DNA of 64,000 nt from Providencia vermicola (GCF_010748935.1 NZ_CP048796.1:1243001-1307000); one strand, 5' to 3'. Shown: positions 20,404-29,851, numbered from the stretch's first letter. Made by a program: numbers and translations. Notes: generated by a model from the sequence alone, not told the origin.

Positions 20404-21009
20404 GTGCAGAATTTTTTCATCTTGCATAAACAATTACAGCGGATTATGAAATTTGCTTTGTTGGTCATTACATTAAACTATCTGGGGCATATAGCCTTAG
20501 TAAAAGCAGAGCCAATTCGCATTCATTTTTCAGCGGAGTATCTTCAAGGCACATGCGAAATTAGTGTCAGCCAGCCGATTATTGAATTTAATAACGGCGC
20601 AAGTATTTTGACCTCGAATGTGAAGAATGGAACAGCGGTACAAGAAAAATTTACCTTAGATTTTATTAATTGTGATAGTAAAAGCTTAACTCACTATACA
20701 CCTAAAATTAAAGTATCAGGTGAAAGCTTAACACTTGGTGGTAGCCCTTTATATGTAAATTCAGCCAGTTCAACAGCGAAAGGATATGGTTTTTTACTCA
20801 CTACAGAGGGAAACAGCTATTTCAAAGCAAATAATAATTTAGCTGAAACAGGGTGGGTTAATGCGACTTGGACGGCTAATAGCCCATTATCGATATTAAA
20901 TAAAACGAAAATACCGTTTACGACAACAATTTCATGTGGGAATTGTAGCGGTGAATTACAAGGTGGAAAACTCCATAGCACAGTAACATTTCAATTTTTT
21001 TATGACTGA
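20404..21009 (+). CDS. Fimbrial minor subunit
   Basis: Pilin-like exported protein. IRIHFSAEYLQGTCEISVSQPIIEFNNG carries the first Cys, and FTLDFINCDSKSL the second; another pair (CGNCSG) lies near the C-terminus in TTISCGNCSGEL. It ends LHSTVTFQFFYD, a chaperone-recognition strand. The frame opens with GTG at 20404, preceded by AAGGGG 6 bases upstream, which favours that start and gives 201 aa. An ATG at 20446 would give a more compact signal peptide (MKFALLVITLNYLGHIALVKA). The extra C-terminal Cys pair is unusual for a rod pilin. Confidence 0.7.
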   Translation: MQNFFILHKQLQRIMKFALLVITLNYLGHIALVKAEPIRIHFSAEYLQGTCEISVSQPIIEFNNGASILTSNVKNGTAVQEKFTLDFINCDSKSLTHYTPKIKVSGESLTLGGSPLYVNSASSTAKGYGFLLTTEGNSYFKANNNLAETGWVNATWTANSPLSILNKTKIPFTTTISCGNCSGELQGGKLHSTVTFQFFYD

Positions 21010-21014
21010 AAATA

Positions 21015-21743
21015 ATGATGAAACTTTTTTTAGTGTTATTAACTTTATTATTTAGTTGCATATTTAATATCGCTATTGCGGATGGCGGCGTATTGCTGAA
21101 CCAAACACGTGTTATTTTTTTAGGGACGGCGAAGAGCACAAAGGCAACAATAGAAAATCGTAGCAATAATACCTATTTAGTTAAGGTTAATGCATTGATT
21201 TCACCTGACAGTCAAGAAAAAGCACCTTTTTTAGTGAATCCACCTTTATTTAGAATGGAATCACAAAGCCAAAATACAGTAGTGATTATGCCTAATCAAA
21301 TAAAGCATCTACCTACTGATAGAGAATCTGTTTTTTATTTAAGTTTTTTAGCGATACCAAGCGTACCAAAGAATGAATTAACAGAAAGTAGTGAAAGTTA
21401 TTCGCAAGTCTCTTTTGGCTTACAAATGGTTATTAAGTTATTTTACCGACCCGAAAATATTATTAGCGGCGTAAATCAGGCACCATCACAGCTGACTTAT
21501 CAGCAAAAAGGAAATGTCTTGATTGTGAATAATCCAACGGCTTATTTTCAGACATTCTCTTCACTAAAGGTAAATGGAAAGCAAATAGATAATCAAAGTG
21601 CAGGAATGATGGTTGCTCCTTTTTCAGACATAAAATACCAAATTAACCAAGAGGCTAAAGATATAACTTGGAGAGTGATGAATGATTTTGGTGGAGAAAG
21701 TCGAGAATACCATCAAGCCTTGAAAGGTGGAGAGAAAAAATAA
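21015..21743 (+). CDS. Periplasmic fimbrial chaperone 2 (PapD-like)
   Basis: Second PapD-like chaperone. Signal peptide (FLVLLTLLFSCIFNIAIA), then GGVLLNQTRVIFLGTAKSTKATIENRS, LPTDRESVFYLSFLAIP and MVIKLFYRPENI. The C-terminal domain has VNNPTAYFQTFSSLKVNGK. 242 aa. It follows the minor subunit by 5 bases and its last base pair overlaps the next chaperone (TAATG). It differs clearly from chaperones 1 and 3, so this is not a recent duplication. It may serve a different subset of subunits; that is inference. Confidence 0.88.
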   Translation: MMKLFLVLLTLLFSCIFNIAIADGGVLLNQTRVIFLGTAKSTKATIENRSNNTYLVKVNALISPDSQEKAPFLVNPPLFRMESQSQNTVVIMPNQIKHLPTDRESVFYLSFLAIPSVPKNELTESSESYSQVSFGLQMVIKLFYRPENIISGVNQAPSQLTYQQKGNVLIVNNPTAYFQTFSSLKVNGKQIDNQSAGMMVAPFSDIKYQINQEAKDITWRVMNDFGGESREYHQALKGGEKK

Positions 21744-22495
21744 TGAAATTTTCATCATGGCGTGCTTTGTTATTTTTTCATTTTATATGGCTATTGCCAA
21801 TCACATCAAACAGCCAAAACGCGCTTAAATATGATGGAATTGCAATGCAATCCACGAGAGTCATTTATCCTGAGTCTGCTCAAAAGGGCGTCGCGTTTAA
21901 AGTGACTAATTACAGCAATATGGCTTATTTATTGCAGTCTCAGGTAACAGAACCAAATGCCAGCGGGCAAAAGAAACCTGATTTTATTGTACTGCCACCA
22001 TTAGAAAAAGTTAATGAAAAAGACTCAGTAGTCTTAATGATTAAAGCGATTAACCATAAAATGCCCAAAGATCGTGAGTCATTATTTACTCTTAATATAA
22101 GAGCAATACCGAATCAGAAAAAAGAAGAGGGTAATGCAGCAAGATCACAAATTATTATTGCAACACAAAACCATCTAAAACTGTTTTATCGACCAGATGG
22201 ATTACCAAAATATAGTGATGATGAAATATCAAAGAAACTCGTTTTTTATCGAGATAAAGGTCGTTTAGTCGTAAAAAACCCAACACCTTATTATGTGACT
22301 TTCGATTCAATTAAGGTGGGAAATAACATTATAGACCCCTCATCTTTATTTGAAATGGTTCCACCAATGGGGCAACAACAATATCCATTACCTGAAAATA
22401 CTACAGGTGAACTGATATGGACGTTAATTGATCGGGACGGTGGGGTAACACAGCAATATACGAGCGAATTGTCATTATTCAGTTCTCTTTATTGA
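21743..22495 (+). CDS. Periplasmic fimbrial chaperone 3 (PapD-like)
   Basis: Third PapD-like chaperone. It has a short N-terminal hydrophobic signal (ALLFFHFIWLLPITS), then IAMQSTRVIYPESAQKGVAFKVTNYS, MPKDRESLFTLNIRAIP and LKLFYRPDGLPKY. The C-terminal domain contains VKNPTPYYVTFDSIKVG. 250 aa. Its start overlaps the previous stop by one base, so chaperones 2 and 3 are translationally coupled. The usher follows after 62 bases. Confidence 0.88.
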   Translation: MKFSSWRALLFFHFIWLLPITSNSQNALKYDGIAMQSTRVIYPESAQKGVAFKVTNYSNMAYLLQSQVTEPNASGQKKPDFIVLPPLEKVNEKDSVVLMIKAINHKMPKDRESLFTLNIRAIPNQKKEEGNAARSQIIIATQNHLKLFYRPDGLPKYSDDEISKKLVFYRDKGRLVVKNPTPYYVTFDSIKVGNNIIDPSSLFEMVPPMGQQQYPLPENTTGELIWTLIDRDGGVTQQYTSELSLFSSLY

Positions 22496-22557
22496 AATGA
22501 AAACAAGTAAAAAAGAGCACTTACTGCTTTAGGCCTCATTTTGCTATTGATAAGTCA

Positions 22558-25167
22558 ATGGATATAAATATGAATAGAAATAAGCACATATCACCTGTTT
22601 GCGTAAGTCCTACTAAATTTGTATGGCATCCTATTGCGTTGTGCTTGATGTTAAGCATTCACTCTGCGGTAGCAGAGGATTATTTTGATCCGGCATTTTT
22701 ACAAGCGATGGGCGAAACGGATCAAGTTGACTTATCTGCCTATGCTAAAAAAGGCAGTATTGCACCGGGTGAATATCTCGTTTCTGTTTATATAAACCAA
22801 GTTGGGATTGGGCAACTGCCCGTTACATTCAAGGAAAATAATCAGGGAGTTGTATCACCTGTATTAACCCCCGCATTTTTAGAGAAATATGGGGTGAACA
22901 TTAAACAATTACCAAAAACAAAAGACTTACCAGAAAATTATTCTATTGATAACTTATCGGCATTAATTCCAGATGCATCGACGCATTTTAATATCGCTAT
23001 TTTGGAATTAGAAATTAGCATCCCTCAAGTCGCCATGAAAGCAAGTCATAACGAATCATTAGATCCTGATTTGCTGGATTATGGCGTACCTGCACTGATG
23101 GCTAATTATAGTTTCAGCTATGGACATACTGAAAATAAATCAAAACTGAGTTCAAATAGAAAAAGCGATAATTTTTTTGCAACGGTGAGAGCCGGTCTTA
23201 ATGCCGGGGCATGGCGTTTACGTAGCACCATTACTCATAGCCAACAGAATACGGATGGTCAAGCGCAAAAGAAGGAACATCAACGTTATACGCGTTTTAC
23301 CAATACTTATCTGTATCGTGAATTATTTGCATTACGTTCAGTTTTATTAGTGGGTGAAAATAACACTGGGGGGGATGTTTTTGATAGCGTTCCTTTTCGC
23401 GGTTTAAAATTAAGCTCCAGTGAAGAGATGCTACCCAGTCAATTACGTGGCTATGCACCTCCTATTGAAGGTGTTGCGAACAGTAATGCAAGGGTTACTG
23501 TACGTCAAAATGGTAATGTTATTTATGAAACCTATGTCGCGCCTGGCGCCTTTTATATTAATGATATTCAAGAAGCTGGGCTTTCAGGGGACTATGATGT
23601 CACCATCACTGAAGCGAATGGCACAGAGAGAAAATTTATTGTGCCTTATTCATCATTACCAGTGATGCTAAGGCCTGGTGGTTGGAAATATGAAATTACT
23701 GCTGGCCGCTACGATGGAAACGTGACAAATAGTTCTCGTGAGGCAGAGTTTTTATTAGGCACGGCGGTTTACGGATTACCGAATGATACAACGGTTTATG
23801 GTGGTGTATTAGCGGCTGAAGACTATCAAGCGGCCAACATAGGGGCGGGAATTTCATTAGGCAGTATAGGTGCTGTTTCACTTGATGTTACATCATCTAT
23901 TGCAAAACTAAACGGTGATTCACGAAAAACGGGGCAATCTTATCGTCTTCGTTACTCGAAAAGTATGATGAGCACTGGAACTTCCATTGACCTTACTGCA
24001 CTACGTTATTCAACACGCAATTATTATAATTTCAGTGAATTTAACTCTGAAGGCTATCAGCTTGAAGAGGGCGTTTACCCATGGGCAATGCAAAGACGGC
24101 GTAGTAGTTTTCAAACTCAAGTCAGTCAACGCATGGGAGATTGGGGAACCCTTTATGTGCGAGCAACTCGCGATGATTATTGGGGGAGTTCTAGAACGCA
24201 AACGGGTGGCTCGATTGGCTACAGTAATAATTATAAGGGGATAAGTTACGGTGCTAACTATAGTATCGATAGAATTAAAGATGATAATGGCAGTTGGCCT
24301 GAAAATAGGCAAATTTCCTTTAATATAAGTATCCCATTTAGCATATTTGGCCACTCGGAGTCTTTACAGTCTATTTATTCAACTAGCTACTACACTCGCG
24401 ATAATAATGGACGATCGCAAATCCAAACAGGGATTAATGGCAGTTTAATGAGTGGTGATTTAACCTATAGCGCTTCCCAAAGTTGGGAAAACAAAGACGG
24501 TGTTAATAACAGCAATATTAACGTTGGTTACCAAGGAAGTAAGGGCAGCGTTACTGCTGGCTATAGTCATAGCAGTGAGACTCAAACATTTAATATGAAC
24601 GCAAATGGCGGCTTATTACTCCATTCTGGTGGGCTGACATTAGCAAAAAATATGGGGGAATCGGTAGCTCTGGTTTACTTACCTGATGCACCGGATGTCA
24701 GCATTAATAATGGGTCTGCTCGTTCTGACTGGAGAGGTTATGGTATAGCGCCTTACCTTTCCGATTATAGAAGAAATAGCATTAGTATCGATCCAACGAC
24801 ATTGCCTGATGATGTCGATGTGGCGCAAACGAATATCAATATCTATCCAAGTAAAGGGGCTGTTGTCCCCGTTAATTTCACGACCAAAAAAGGCTACCAA
24901 GTATTAATGACGATTATTAAAAATAATAGTCCAGTTCCGTTTGGTGCCATAGCCAGTCTCCAACATACAACGGATAACTACAGCAGCATTGTGGGTGATG
25001 CAGGATTAGTTTATTTAACTGGATTGCCGGAAAAAGGGAAACTTCTCGTTAAATGGGGGGAATCCGCAGAAAAACAATGCACGGTTAGCTTTGATTTAAC
25101 GAATGTGACGTTAGACGTCGATCAACCAATACGCCAAGTAACTTACACATGTGCTCCGGTAAAATAA
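22558..25167 (+). CDS. Outer-membrane fimbrial usher
   Basis: Outer-membrane pore that polymerises and exports chaperone-bound pilins. Signal peptide ends near SAVAEDYFDPAFL. The N-terminal chaperone-binding domain has FDPAFLQAMGETDQVDLSAY and VSVYINQVGIGQLPV. The middle is a beta-barrel with the usher motif RGLKLSSSEEMLPSQLRGYAPPI and a plug domain (VANSNARVTVRQNGNVIYET). The C-terminal domain keeps the paired cysteines (EKQCTVSFDL and VTYTCAPVK). 869 aa, a full-length usher. The ATG at 22570 is an alternative start. It is the only usher in the operon, so all subunits must pass through it. Confidence 0.93.
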   Translation: MDINMNRNKHISPVCVSPTKFVWHPIALCLMLSIHSAVAEDYFDPAFLQAMGETDQVDLSAYAKKGSIAPGEYLVSVYINQVGIGQLPVTFKENNQGVVSPVLTPAFLEKYGVNIKQLPKTKDLPENYSIDNLSALIPDASTHFNIAILELEISIPQVAMKASHNESLDPDLLDYGVPALMANYSFSYGHTENKSKLSSNRKSDNFFATVRAGLNAGAWRLRSTITHSQQNTDGQAQKKEHQRYTRFTNTYLYRELFALRSVLLVGENNTGGDVFDSVPFRGLKLSSSEEMLPSQLRGYAPPIEGVANSNARVTVRQNGNVIYETYVAPGAFYINDIQEAGLSGDYDVTITEANGTERKFIVPYSSLPVMLRPGGWKYEITAGRYDGNVTNSSREAEFLLGTAVYGLPNDTTVYGGVLAAEDYQAANIGAGISLGSIGAVSLDVTSSIAKLNGDSRKTGQSYRLRYSKSMMSTGTSIDLTALRYSTRNYYNFSEFNSEGYQLEEGVYPWAMQRRRSSFQTQVSQRMGDWGTLYVRATRDDYWGSSRTQTGGSIGYSNNYKGISYGANYSIDRIKDDNGSWPENRQISFNISIPFSIFGHSESLQSIYSTSYYTRDNNGRSQIQTGINGSLMSGDLTYSASQSWENKDGVNNSNINVGYQGSKGSVTAGYSHSSETQTFNMNANGGLLLHSGGLTLAKNMGESVALVYLPDAPDVSINNGSARSDWRGYGIAPYLSDYRRNSISIDPTTLPDDVDVAQTNINIYPSKGAVVPVNFTTKKGYQVLMTIIKNNSPVPFGAIASLQHTTDNYSSIVGDAGLVYLTGLPEKGKLLVKWGESAEKQCTVSFDLTNVTLDVDQPIRQVTYTCAPVK

Positions 25168-25195
25168 CAAAACGCATTAAGGTATTTGACTGATT

Positions 25196-26344
25196 ATGAA
25201 ATATCATTATTTAAAATATAAAGCCGTTATGAGCTTAGTACTTCATAAATATGTTACTAGCGCAGTGATAGCATTTAGTTTTATGCCTTCTTCTGCATTG
25301 GCAGTCAATATTAACGCGACACCGGGTGAAAGTGTTATATCGCTTGGTAATGTAAATGCAGAAGTTACATTAACATCAATTAGTAGTGCATTCTCAGCTG
25401 CGGCAAATAGGGCCGATGGTTTTGCGGTGCATACATCCTCAACAGCATACAACTGTTTATCAAATTCGAATGAAGCTGTTGTCGGTAATATGAAAGGTTA
25501 TAAAGTCGCGGAAGATATCATTATTGGTCTCCAAAGTACCAATGCAACAGGGGTAGCGTCAGTTGGCGCTGGAGCGCAACCCGCATCTGCAAATTATAAA
25601 GATATTACTGTAAAAGGCACATGGAGTAGTAACGGTAGTTATACTGTCACTCCAACACAAGTGCCATCTGCAATGTGGTGTGGCTCTGCTTGGCCAGAAC
25701 CAACGGATCACGTATGGAATCCACAGAAAAAAAATAATAAGGCTTCAATACAAGGTAAACTCTTTTTATATGTAGGGCCTAATGCAAAGCCTGGGTCTTA
25801 TACATTACCGAATCTTTATCTCATAAAAGCGGCTACAAGTAACGGTGATTTAGTCAACCAACAAATTTTTGAAGGTGGAACACTAACCGTTAGTTATCCC
25901 CCTTGCTCTATATCTACGCCGACAGAAGTGACATTCGATACGACAAAAGGGCTGCCTGTTATTAATCCGACATCTTCAATCACGGTTAACTGTGGCATTA
26001 ATAATGGCCGAGCTTTTCAAATTGGTATTTCTGGAACACCTGTCGCGCCATCAATGTTAGTGGGAACTCATGCAATTAGTTTGCATTATGGTGATGGCAC
26101 AATAGGAGGATTAGTCCGCGGTTATATAGGTAGTAATGCAGCAACTGACGCTGTTGGTTGTTTGGATAGAGCGTCAAGCATTCCTTTTTCAGAAAAGAAC
26201 CAAGGTTTAAATTTTATGCTATTGGGGGCGAATACGTCCGGAGCTTCACAGACGCAACCTCTCGTTTGGTCGTTATGCCCTAATGGCACTGAAAAACCAG
26301 GTAAAGCAACGGGAACCGCGGAGCTTGATGTTGTCTATAAATAA
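25196..26344 (+). CDS. Probable two-domain fimbrial tip adhesin
   Basis: Last gene of the fimbrial operon, 382 aa, about twice pilin length, as expected for a tip adhesin with an N-terminal binding domain and a C-terminal pilin domain. Signal peptide to about SSALAVNINATPGES. The N-terminal domain (about residues 38-235) has its own Cys pair (STAYNCLSNS and SAMWCGSAWPEP). The C-terminal pilin domain begins PPCSISTPTEVTFDTTKG and VNCGINNGRAF and ends TGTAELDVVYK. The receptor cannot be read from the sequence. The start could also be the in-frame ATG at 25229. Confidence 0.75.
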   Translation: MKYHYLKYKAVMSLVLHKYVTSAVIAFSFMPSSALAVNINATPGESVISLGNVNAEVTLTSISSAFSAAANRADGFAVHTSSTAYNCLSNSNEAVVGNMKGYKVAEDIIIGLQSTNATGVASVGAGAQPASANYKDITVKGTWSSNGSYTVTPTQVPSAMWCGSAWPEPTDHVWNPQKKNNKASIQGKLFLYVGPNAKPGSYTLPNLYLIKAATSNGDLVNQQIFEGGTLTVSYPPCSISTPTEVTFDTTKGLPVINPTSSITVNCGINNGRAFQIGISGTPVAPSMLVGTHAISLHYGDGTIGGLVRGYIGSNAATDAVGCLDRASSIPFSEKNQGLNFMLLGANTSGASQTQPLVWSLCPNGTEKPGKATGTAELDVVYK

Positions 26345-26534
26345 GTGTTTTAAAGCAATACGATAATCAGAGAAGTGCATAAAACTATTTTTACAAATAT
26401 GATTTAAGTAAAGGGAAGGGGTGATCGAAACATACTCATTTTATGTAGGGGTTGGTTCTTCAGTGATTTGATTCATTATATGATAAATCGCTATTTTTAT
26501 AATTGTATTACTTGGTTGTATCATTATGTATGAT

Positions 26535-26595
26535 CGTGCTTAAAAATAGCACGTGAAATATAAAAGTAAGCCGAAATGGAAGATCAGCTTACTTT
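26535..26595. terminator. Hairpins between the fimbrial operon and ybcJ
   Basis: Two inverted repeats: CGTGCT/AGCACG (26535-26553) and AAAGTAAGC/GCTTACTTT (26563-26571 and 26587-26595). The second is followed by T-rich DNA on both strands (TATTATTTTTT on plus, TATATTT on minus), so it can end both ybcJ-folD and the fimbrial transcript. The stretch 26345-26534 before it shows nothing recognisable. Confidence 0.7.
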
Positions 26596-26607
26596 ATTAT
26601 TTTTTAA

Positions 26608-26820
26608 CTAGTCTTGAATTTTGATTTTTTGATCGTCCATAGAGACGATTTTCCCAGCGGTGATTTTGCAACGTTTACGCGTTTCTACCACGCCATCAAC
26701 TTGAACTAAACCTTCAGCGATCATCGCTTTAGCCATTGCGCCACTTTCCGCCCAGCCTTCTATTTTCAGCAAATCACACAATTCAATGTGTGGGTGACCT
26801 TCAAGTTTAAAAATATCCAT
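26608..26820 (-). CDS. ybcJ: S4-domain RNA-binding protein YbcJ
   Basis: Small cytoplasmic protein made of one S4 RNA-binding fold: HIELCDLLKIEGWAESGAMAKAMIAEGLVQVDGVVETRKRCKI. 70 aa, as in E. coli YbcJ, and likewise linked to folD. Probably binds structured RNA; the target is not established. Located 18 bases after folD on the same strand. Confidence 0.92.
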   Translation of the reverse strand: MDIFKLEGHPHIELCDLLKIEGWAESGAMAKAMIAEGLVQVDGVVETRKRCKITAGKIVSMDDQKIKIQD

Positions 26821-26838
26821 GACAGCTCCCTGATTAAA

Positions 26839-27696
26839 TTAAATATCGTGATACTCTTCGCACGCTTGTAACGTATTTTGGATTAATGTTGCGACTGTCA
26901 TCGGCCCTACGCCGCCAGGAACGGGGGTGATCCAAGATGCATGTTTTGAAGCTTCATCAAAGTCAACATCTCCTGTCACTTTACCGCTTTCAAGGCGGTT
27001 AATACCGACATCAATCACGATGGCGCCAGGTTTGACCCATTCACCGGGAATAAAGTTAGGTTTACCGACAGCAACAACTAATAAATCCGCATTGCGGACG
27101 TGTTGTTCGAGATCTTTCGTAAAACGATGGGTTACTGTGGTTGTACAGCCAGCAAGCAGAAGTTCTAAGCTCATTGGGCGACCAACAATATTTGAAGCAC
27201 CAATAATAACGGCATTTAGACCATAGGTATTAATACCACAACGATCTAATAGGGTAACAATCCCCCTTGGTGTGCAAGGACGCAGACGAGGTGCGCGCTG
27301 GCATAGACGACCAACATTATACGGATGGAACCCATCAACATCTTTATCTGGATGAATGCGCTCAATGACTTTTACGTTATCAATACCTGCTGGAAGCGGT
27401 AATTGAACTAAAATACCATCAATTTCAGGGTCTTGGTTTAAATCATCTATCAGTTTCAGGAGTTCTGCTTCTGTGGTTGTATCTGGTAAATCATAAGAAC
27501 GAGATAGGAAACCAACTTCTTCACAAGCGCGACGTTTGCTACCAACATAAATTTGTGAAGCAGGGTTTGCACCGACTAAGATAACTGCAAGACCAGGGGC
27601 GCGTTTTCCTTGTTCTATGCGTTGTTGTACTTTTTGGGCAACTTCCTGCCGAATTGTCTGCGCAATCGTTTTCCCATCAATAATTTTTGCTAACAT
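26839..27696 (-). CDS. folD: Methylenetetrahydrofolate dehydrogenase/cyclohydrolase FolD
   Basis: Bifunctional one-carbon enzyme interconverting 5,10-methylene-THF, methenyl-THF and 10-formyl-THF with NADP. Active-site Lys in [16 protein letters not shown], substrate loop [14 protein letters not shown], Rossmann site [15 protein letters not shown], and the C-terminal [18 protein letters not shown]. 285 aa, near E. coli (288). Followed by ybcJ on the same strand; divergent from argU. Confidence 0.97.
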   Translation of the reverse strand: MLAKIIDGKTIAQTIRQEVAQKVQQRIEQGKRAPGLAVILVGANPASQIYVGSKRRACEEVGFLSRSYDLPDTTTEAELLKLIDDLNQDPEIDGILVQLPLPAGIDNVKVIERIHPDKDVDGFHPYNVGRLCQRAPRLRPCTPRGIVTLLDRCGINTYGLNAVIIGASNIVGRPMSLELLLAGCTTTVTHRFTKDLEQHVRNADLLVVAVGKPNFIPGEWVKPGAIVIDVGINRLESGKVTGDVDFDEASKHASWITPVPGGVGPMTVATLIQNTLQACEEYHDI

Positions 27697-27816
27697 CTGT
27701 GACTTAATCCATAAATGAGACTTGGGGATACCTCTATTTTGTCAGAAGTTCGCGTTAATGTCAGTTCTATCTGTAACATAAAATGAGCAGATAGTTATTT
27801 TAGTAGAGAAAACTCA

Positions 27817-27844
27817 TTGACTCAGCGCGTAGCAACCGTATAAT
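27817..27844 (+). promoter_or_regulatory. Promoter of tRNA-Arg (argU)
   Basis: -35 TTGACT (27817-27822), 16-base spacer, perfect -10 TATAAT (27839-27844), followed by a GC-rich discriminator (CCCACGCT) of the kind found at stringently controlled stable-RNA promoters. About 32 bases of leader precede the tRNA. Confidence 0.88.
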
Positions 27845-27883
27845 CCCACGCTATCAGCCAGATAGGTTGAAGCATTTTTCGAT

Positions 27884-27960
27884 GCGCCCTTAGCTCAGCT
27901 GGATAGAGCAACGGCCTTCTAAGCCGTAGGTCACAGGTTCGAACCCTGTAGGGCGTACCA
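27884..27960 (+). tRNA. argU: tRNA-Arg (anticodon TCT)
   Basis: 77-base tRNA with encoded CCA. Acceptor arms GCGCCCT and AGGGCGT, D-arm TAGCTCAGCTGGATAGAGCA, anticodon loop CTTCTAA with anticodon TCT reading AGA, T-arm with GGTTCGAACCC. Nearly identical to E. coli argU and in the matching neighbourhood (folD side). argU is a well-known phage integration site in other enterics; no integrase is visible here. Confidence 0.97.
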
Positions 27961-28492
27961 TTTCGATGTTCCCCGATTTTACTAACTCCCTTAAAAACTT
28001 AAAATAAATCAATAAATTAGTTTTATTACCCTATATTTAGGGTGACTTAGCCTATTGAAATCTACGTATGTGTGGGCATAATTAGAAAGAATGATTGATT
28101 AGGCACTGCGGTTTTTGCTCAAAAGAGTCTAATCGCTAAGACAGATAAAGTGTTCAAATTAAAGGGCTGCTGGCAATCTTTTCCTTCACAAGGGGAATTT
28201 TACCAATAAATAACCGCTTTTCTATTGAATTCTAAGCTTTTTATATACCGCAAGAATAACCTTCAAAGCTCTTATCGTTAATGATCTTTTTACAATAATT
28301 TGTTAAATTTATGAGTATAATAGCGTAATAAAAATACGTACTTTTAAATATATACATTGAAATCTTTTGCTCTAAGTAAATTTACCTATGTTATTTTCAG
28401 CCTATAAAAATCGACAATATTAACAATAAATCAACATGATTATAATTAAGAATGACTCACAGCATATTAGTAGATTAAAGGTGTAAAATTAA
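27961..28492. other. Gene-free stretch after argU
   Basis: About 530 AT-rich bases with no supported ORF. I see neither an integrase gene nor a second copy of the argU 3' end that would mark an integrated element. Confidence 0.5.
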
Positions 28493-29248
28493 ATGAATAA
28501 TAAATATATAGCGTTAGTTGTACCGTTAACTTTTTTTATATCTTTTGAATCCTCAGCATTTGACAAACAAGAGTACAATCCTGTTGTGTTCAACATGGCA
28601 GAGTTATATGACTTCAATCCAGTCAAAGGTAATGTTAAAGAAATAAAATCAACGGTTTATAATGAAGATAAGACTATCAACTATGAATCAAAATTAAAAA
28701 TTGGCCGTGATGGTTGTGTAGAGAGTTTTAGCTTAAATCAGAAAAAAGATGAGTACCTGAGTGGTCTTCATAATTACCTTTTTGTAGAAAGAGTAAAAAA
28801 TAAGTTAATAGGTATGGATGCTAATGGGCCAGTAGAAATGACCATAGGTAATAACTGTGAGATAATATCAAGGAAGGACACTAATGGTGAATTGATATAT
28901 CAATACAATAAAGATGGTTTTATTACCGGTTCAATACTGGCTGACACCAAAGAAAAATTTGGTGAAAATATTTACAATGAGTTTAAATTACCTATCGCAA
29001 TAAAATATTACAAAGGTGATGATGTCATTTCTGAAACTAGAATCACCTATGGTAAAGATATGAGCAAAGCTTTTGACCATTTAATGGAAATTCGGGCTTT
29101 AGGTCAGACTATATTGCAAGTCGATTCTAAGTGTCATTATGATCATCAAAATATTCCATCTCAATGTAATTTTGTTCTAACGCTCGACTCGAATGGTAAG
29201 AAGATCCATCTGAAAAAAAACAGTACCACAAAGGTGACGTTCTATTGA
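28493..29248 (+). CDS. YnfC-like exported protein lacking the lipobox cysteine
   Basis: Resembles the E. coli lipoprotein YnfC (UPF0257). Shared blocks from memory of that family: YDFNPVKGNVKEIKS near the N-terminus, IGRDGCVESFSL, GNNCEIISR, IYQYNKDGFITGS and the C-terminal KCHYDHQNIPSQCNFVLTLD, with the four cysteines in matching order. E. coli YnfC has a lipobox ending in Cys. Here the signal peptide (ALVVPLTFFISFESSAFDK) lacks a Cys, so this one should be soluble in the periplasm. 251 aa. Function unknown. It stands alone between argU and a regulator pseudogene. Confidence 0.65.
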   Translation: MNNKYIALVVPLTFFISFESSAFDKQEYNPVVFNMAELYDFNPVKGNVKEIKSTVYNEDKTINYESKLKIGRDGCVESFSLNQKKDEYLSGLHNYLFVERVKNKLIGMDANGPVEMTIGNNCEIISRKDTNGELIYQYNKDGFITGSILADTKEKFGENIYNEFKLPIAIKYYKGDDVISETRITYGKDMSKAFDHLMEIRALGQTILQVDSKCHYDHQNIPSQCNFVLTLDSNGKKIHLKKNSTTKVTFY

Positions 29249-29323
29249 GCTGCGGGTGATGACAAAGCCTATAAAATCTGGCGATATAATTAGCGGAGTG
29301 TTGATTAGATAGGCTTGTCAGCG

Positions 29324-29851
29324 ATGTTAAAATATTAACCGCCTTTAAATGCGTGATGCGTGTTTGAAGCTCACAGCTCGTTTAGGCCGCTTTCTTGAAT
29401 AATCGCTATTTTTCGTCAAAGACGTAGTCTAGTACTCTCGGAGATAGGGCTAGGTTTTCATATCGGTACGCACAGTATGTTGCTGCAATTAGCTATTGGC
29501 ATTCCCCGCTTAGATCAATACCAAAAATCAAATTAATTCGATGAATTGGCGTAATGGAAGTATACGTGGTGGCGAAAATGTAGGGCAAACACTGGTAGTT
29601 TAAATTTTTCAGATCCCAGTTTGTTATTCGATGCTGTTATTCAGTGGCTTGGTGTGGGCCTTATGAGTCAATTACTCGCCTACAAGGCATGTGCAATAGG
29701 ACCGTTATTCCCTTTAACTGAACAGCGTATTATGGGAGCTAACTGGGCATGGTTAATTCATCAAGAAAGTGAAAATCATCTCCTAACAAAAGTATTTTGC
29801 CAGTGGATAACAACTCAATTGGCACTATGCGATAATGAATCTAATACTTGA
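29324..29851 (+). pseudogene. Decayed LysR-type transcriptional regulator
   Basis: Fragments of a GcvA/AmpR-like LysR protein survive in changing frames. An ATG at 29324 starts MLKY-stop-PPLNA-stop-CVFEA, matching the LysR start LPPLNALRVFEA. Around 29490-29520 a frame reads IPRLDQYQK, like the start of the effector domain. From about 29580 to 29851 one frame reads W-x2-C..GSLNFSDPSLLFDAVIQ, WLGVGLMSQLLAYKACAIG and WAWLIHQESENHLLTKVF, the C-terminal half of the effector domain. The total is about 530 bases instead of about 900, with stops and frameshifts, so most of the middle is deleted. It cannot encode a working regulator. Confidence 0.7.

Noticed and set aside
27884-28492. Prophage or island inserted at argU
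   Set aside because: No integrase, no duplicated tRNA end and no phage-like genes in the following 14 kb; argU being a known attachment site is not enough.
29256-29320. Transposase fragment (GDDKAYKIW)
   Set aside because: Only a few residues recall DDE transposases, with a stop right after; too short to support.
29621-29851. Independent 76-aa gene starting with TTG
   Set aside because: Its protein is the C-terminal half of a LysR effector domain and belongs to the pseudogene.
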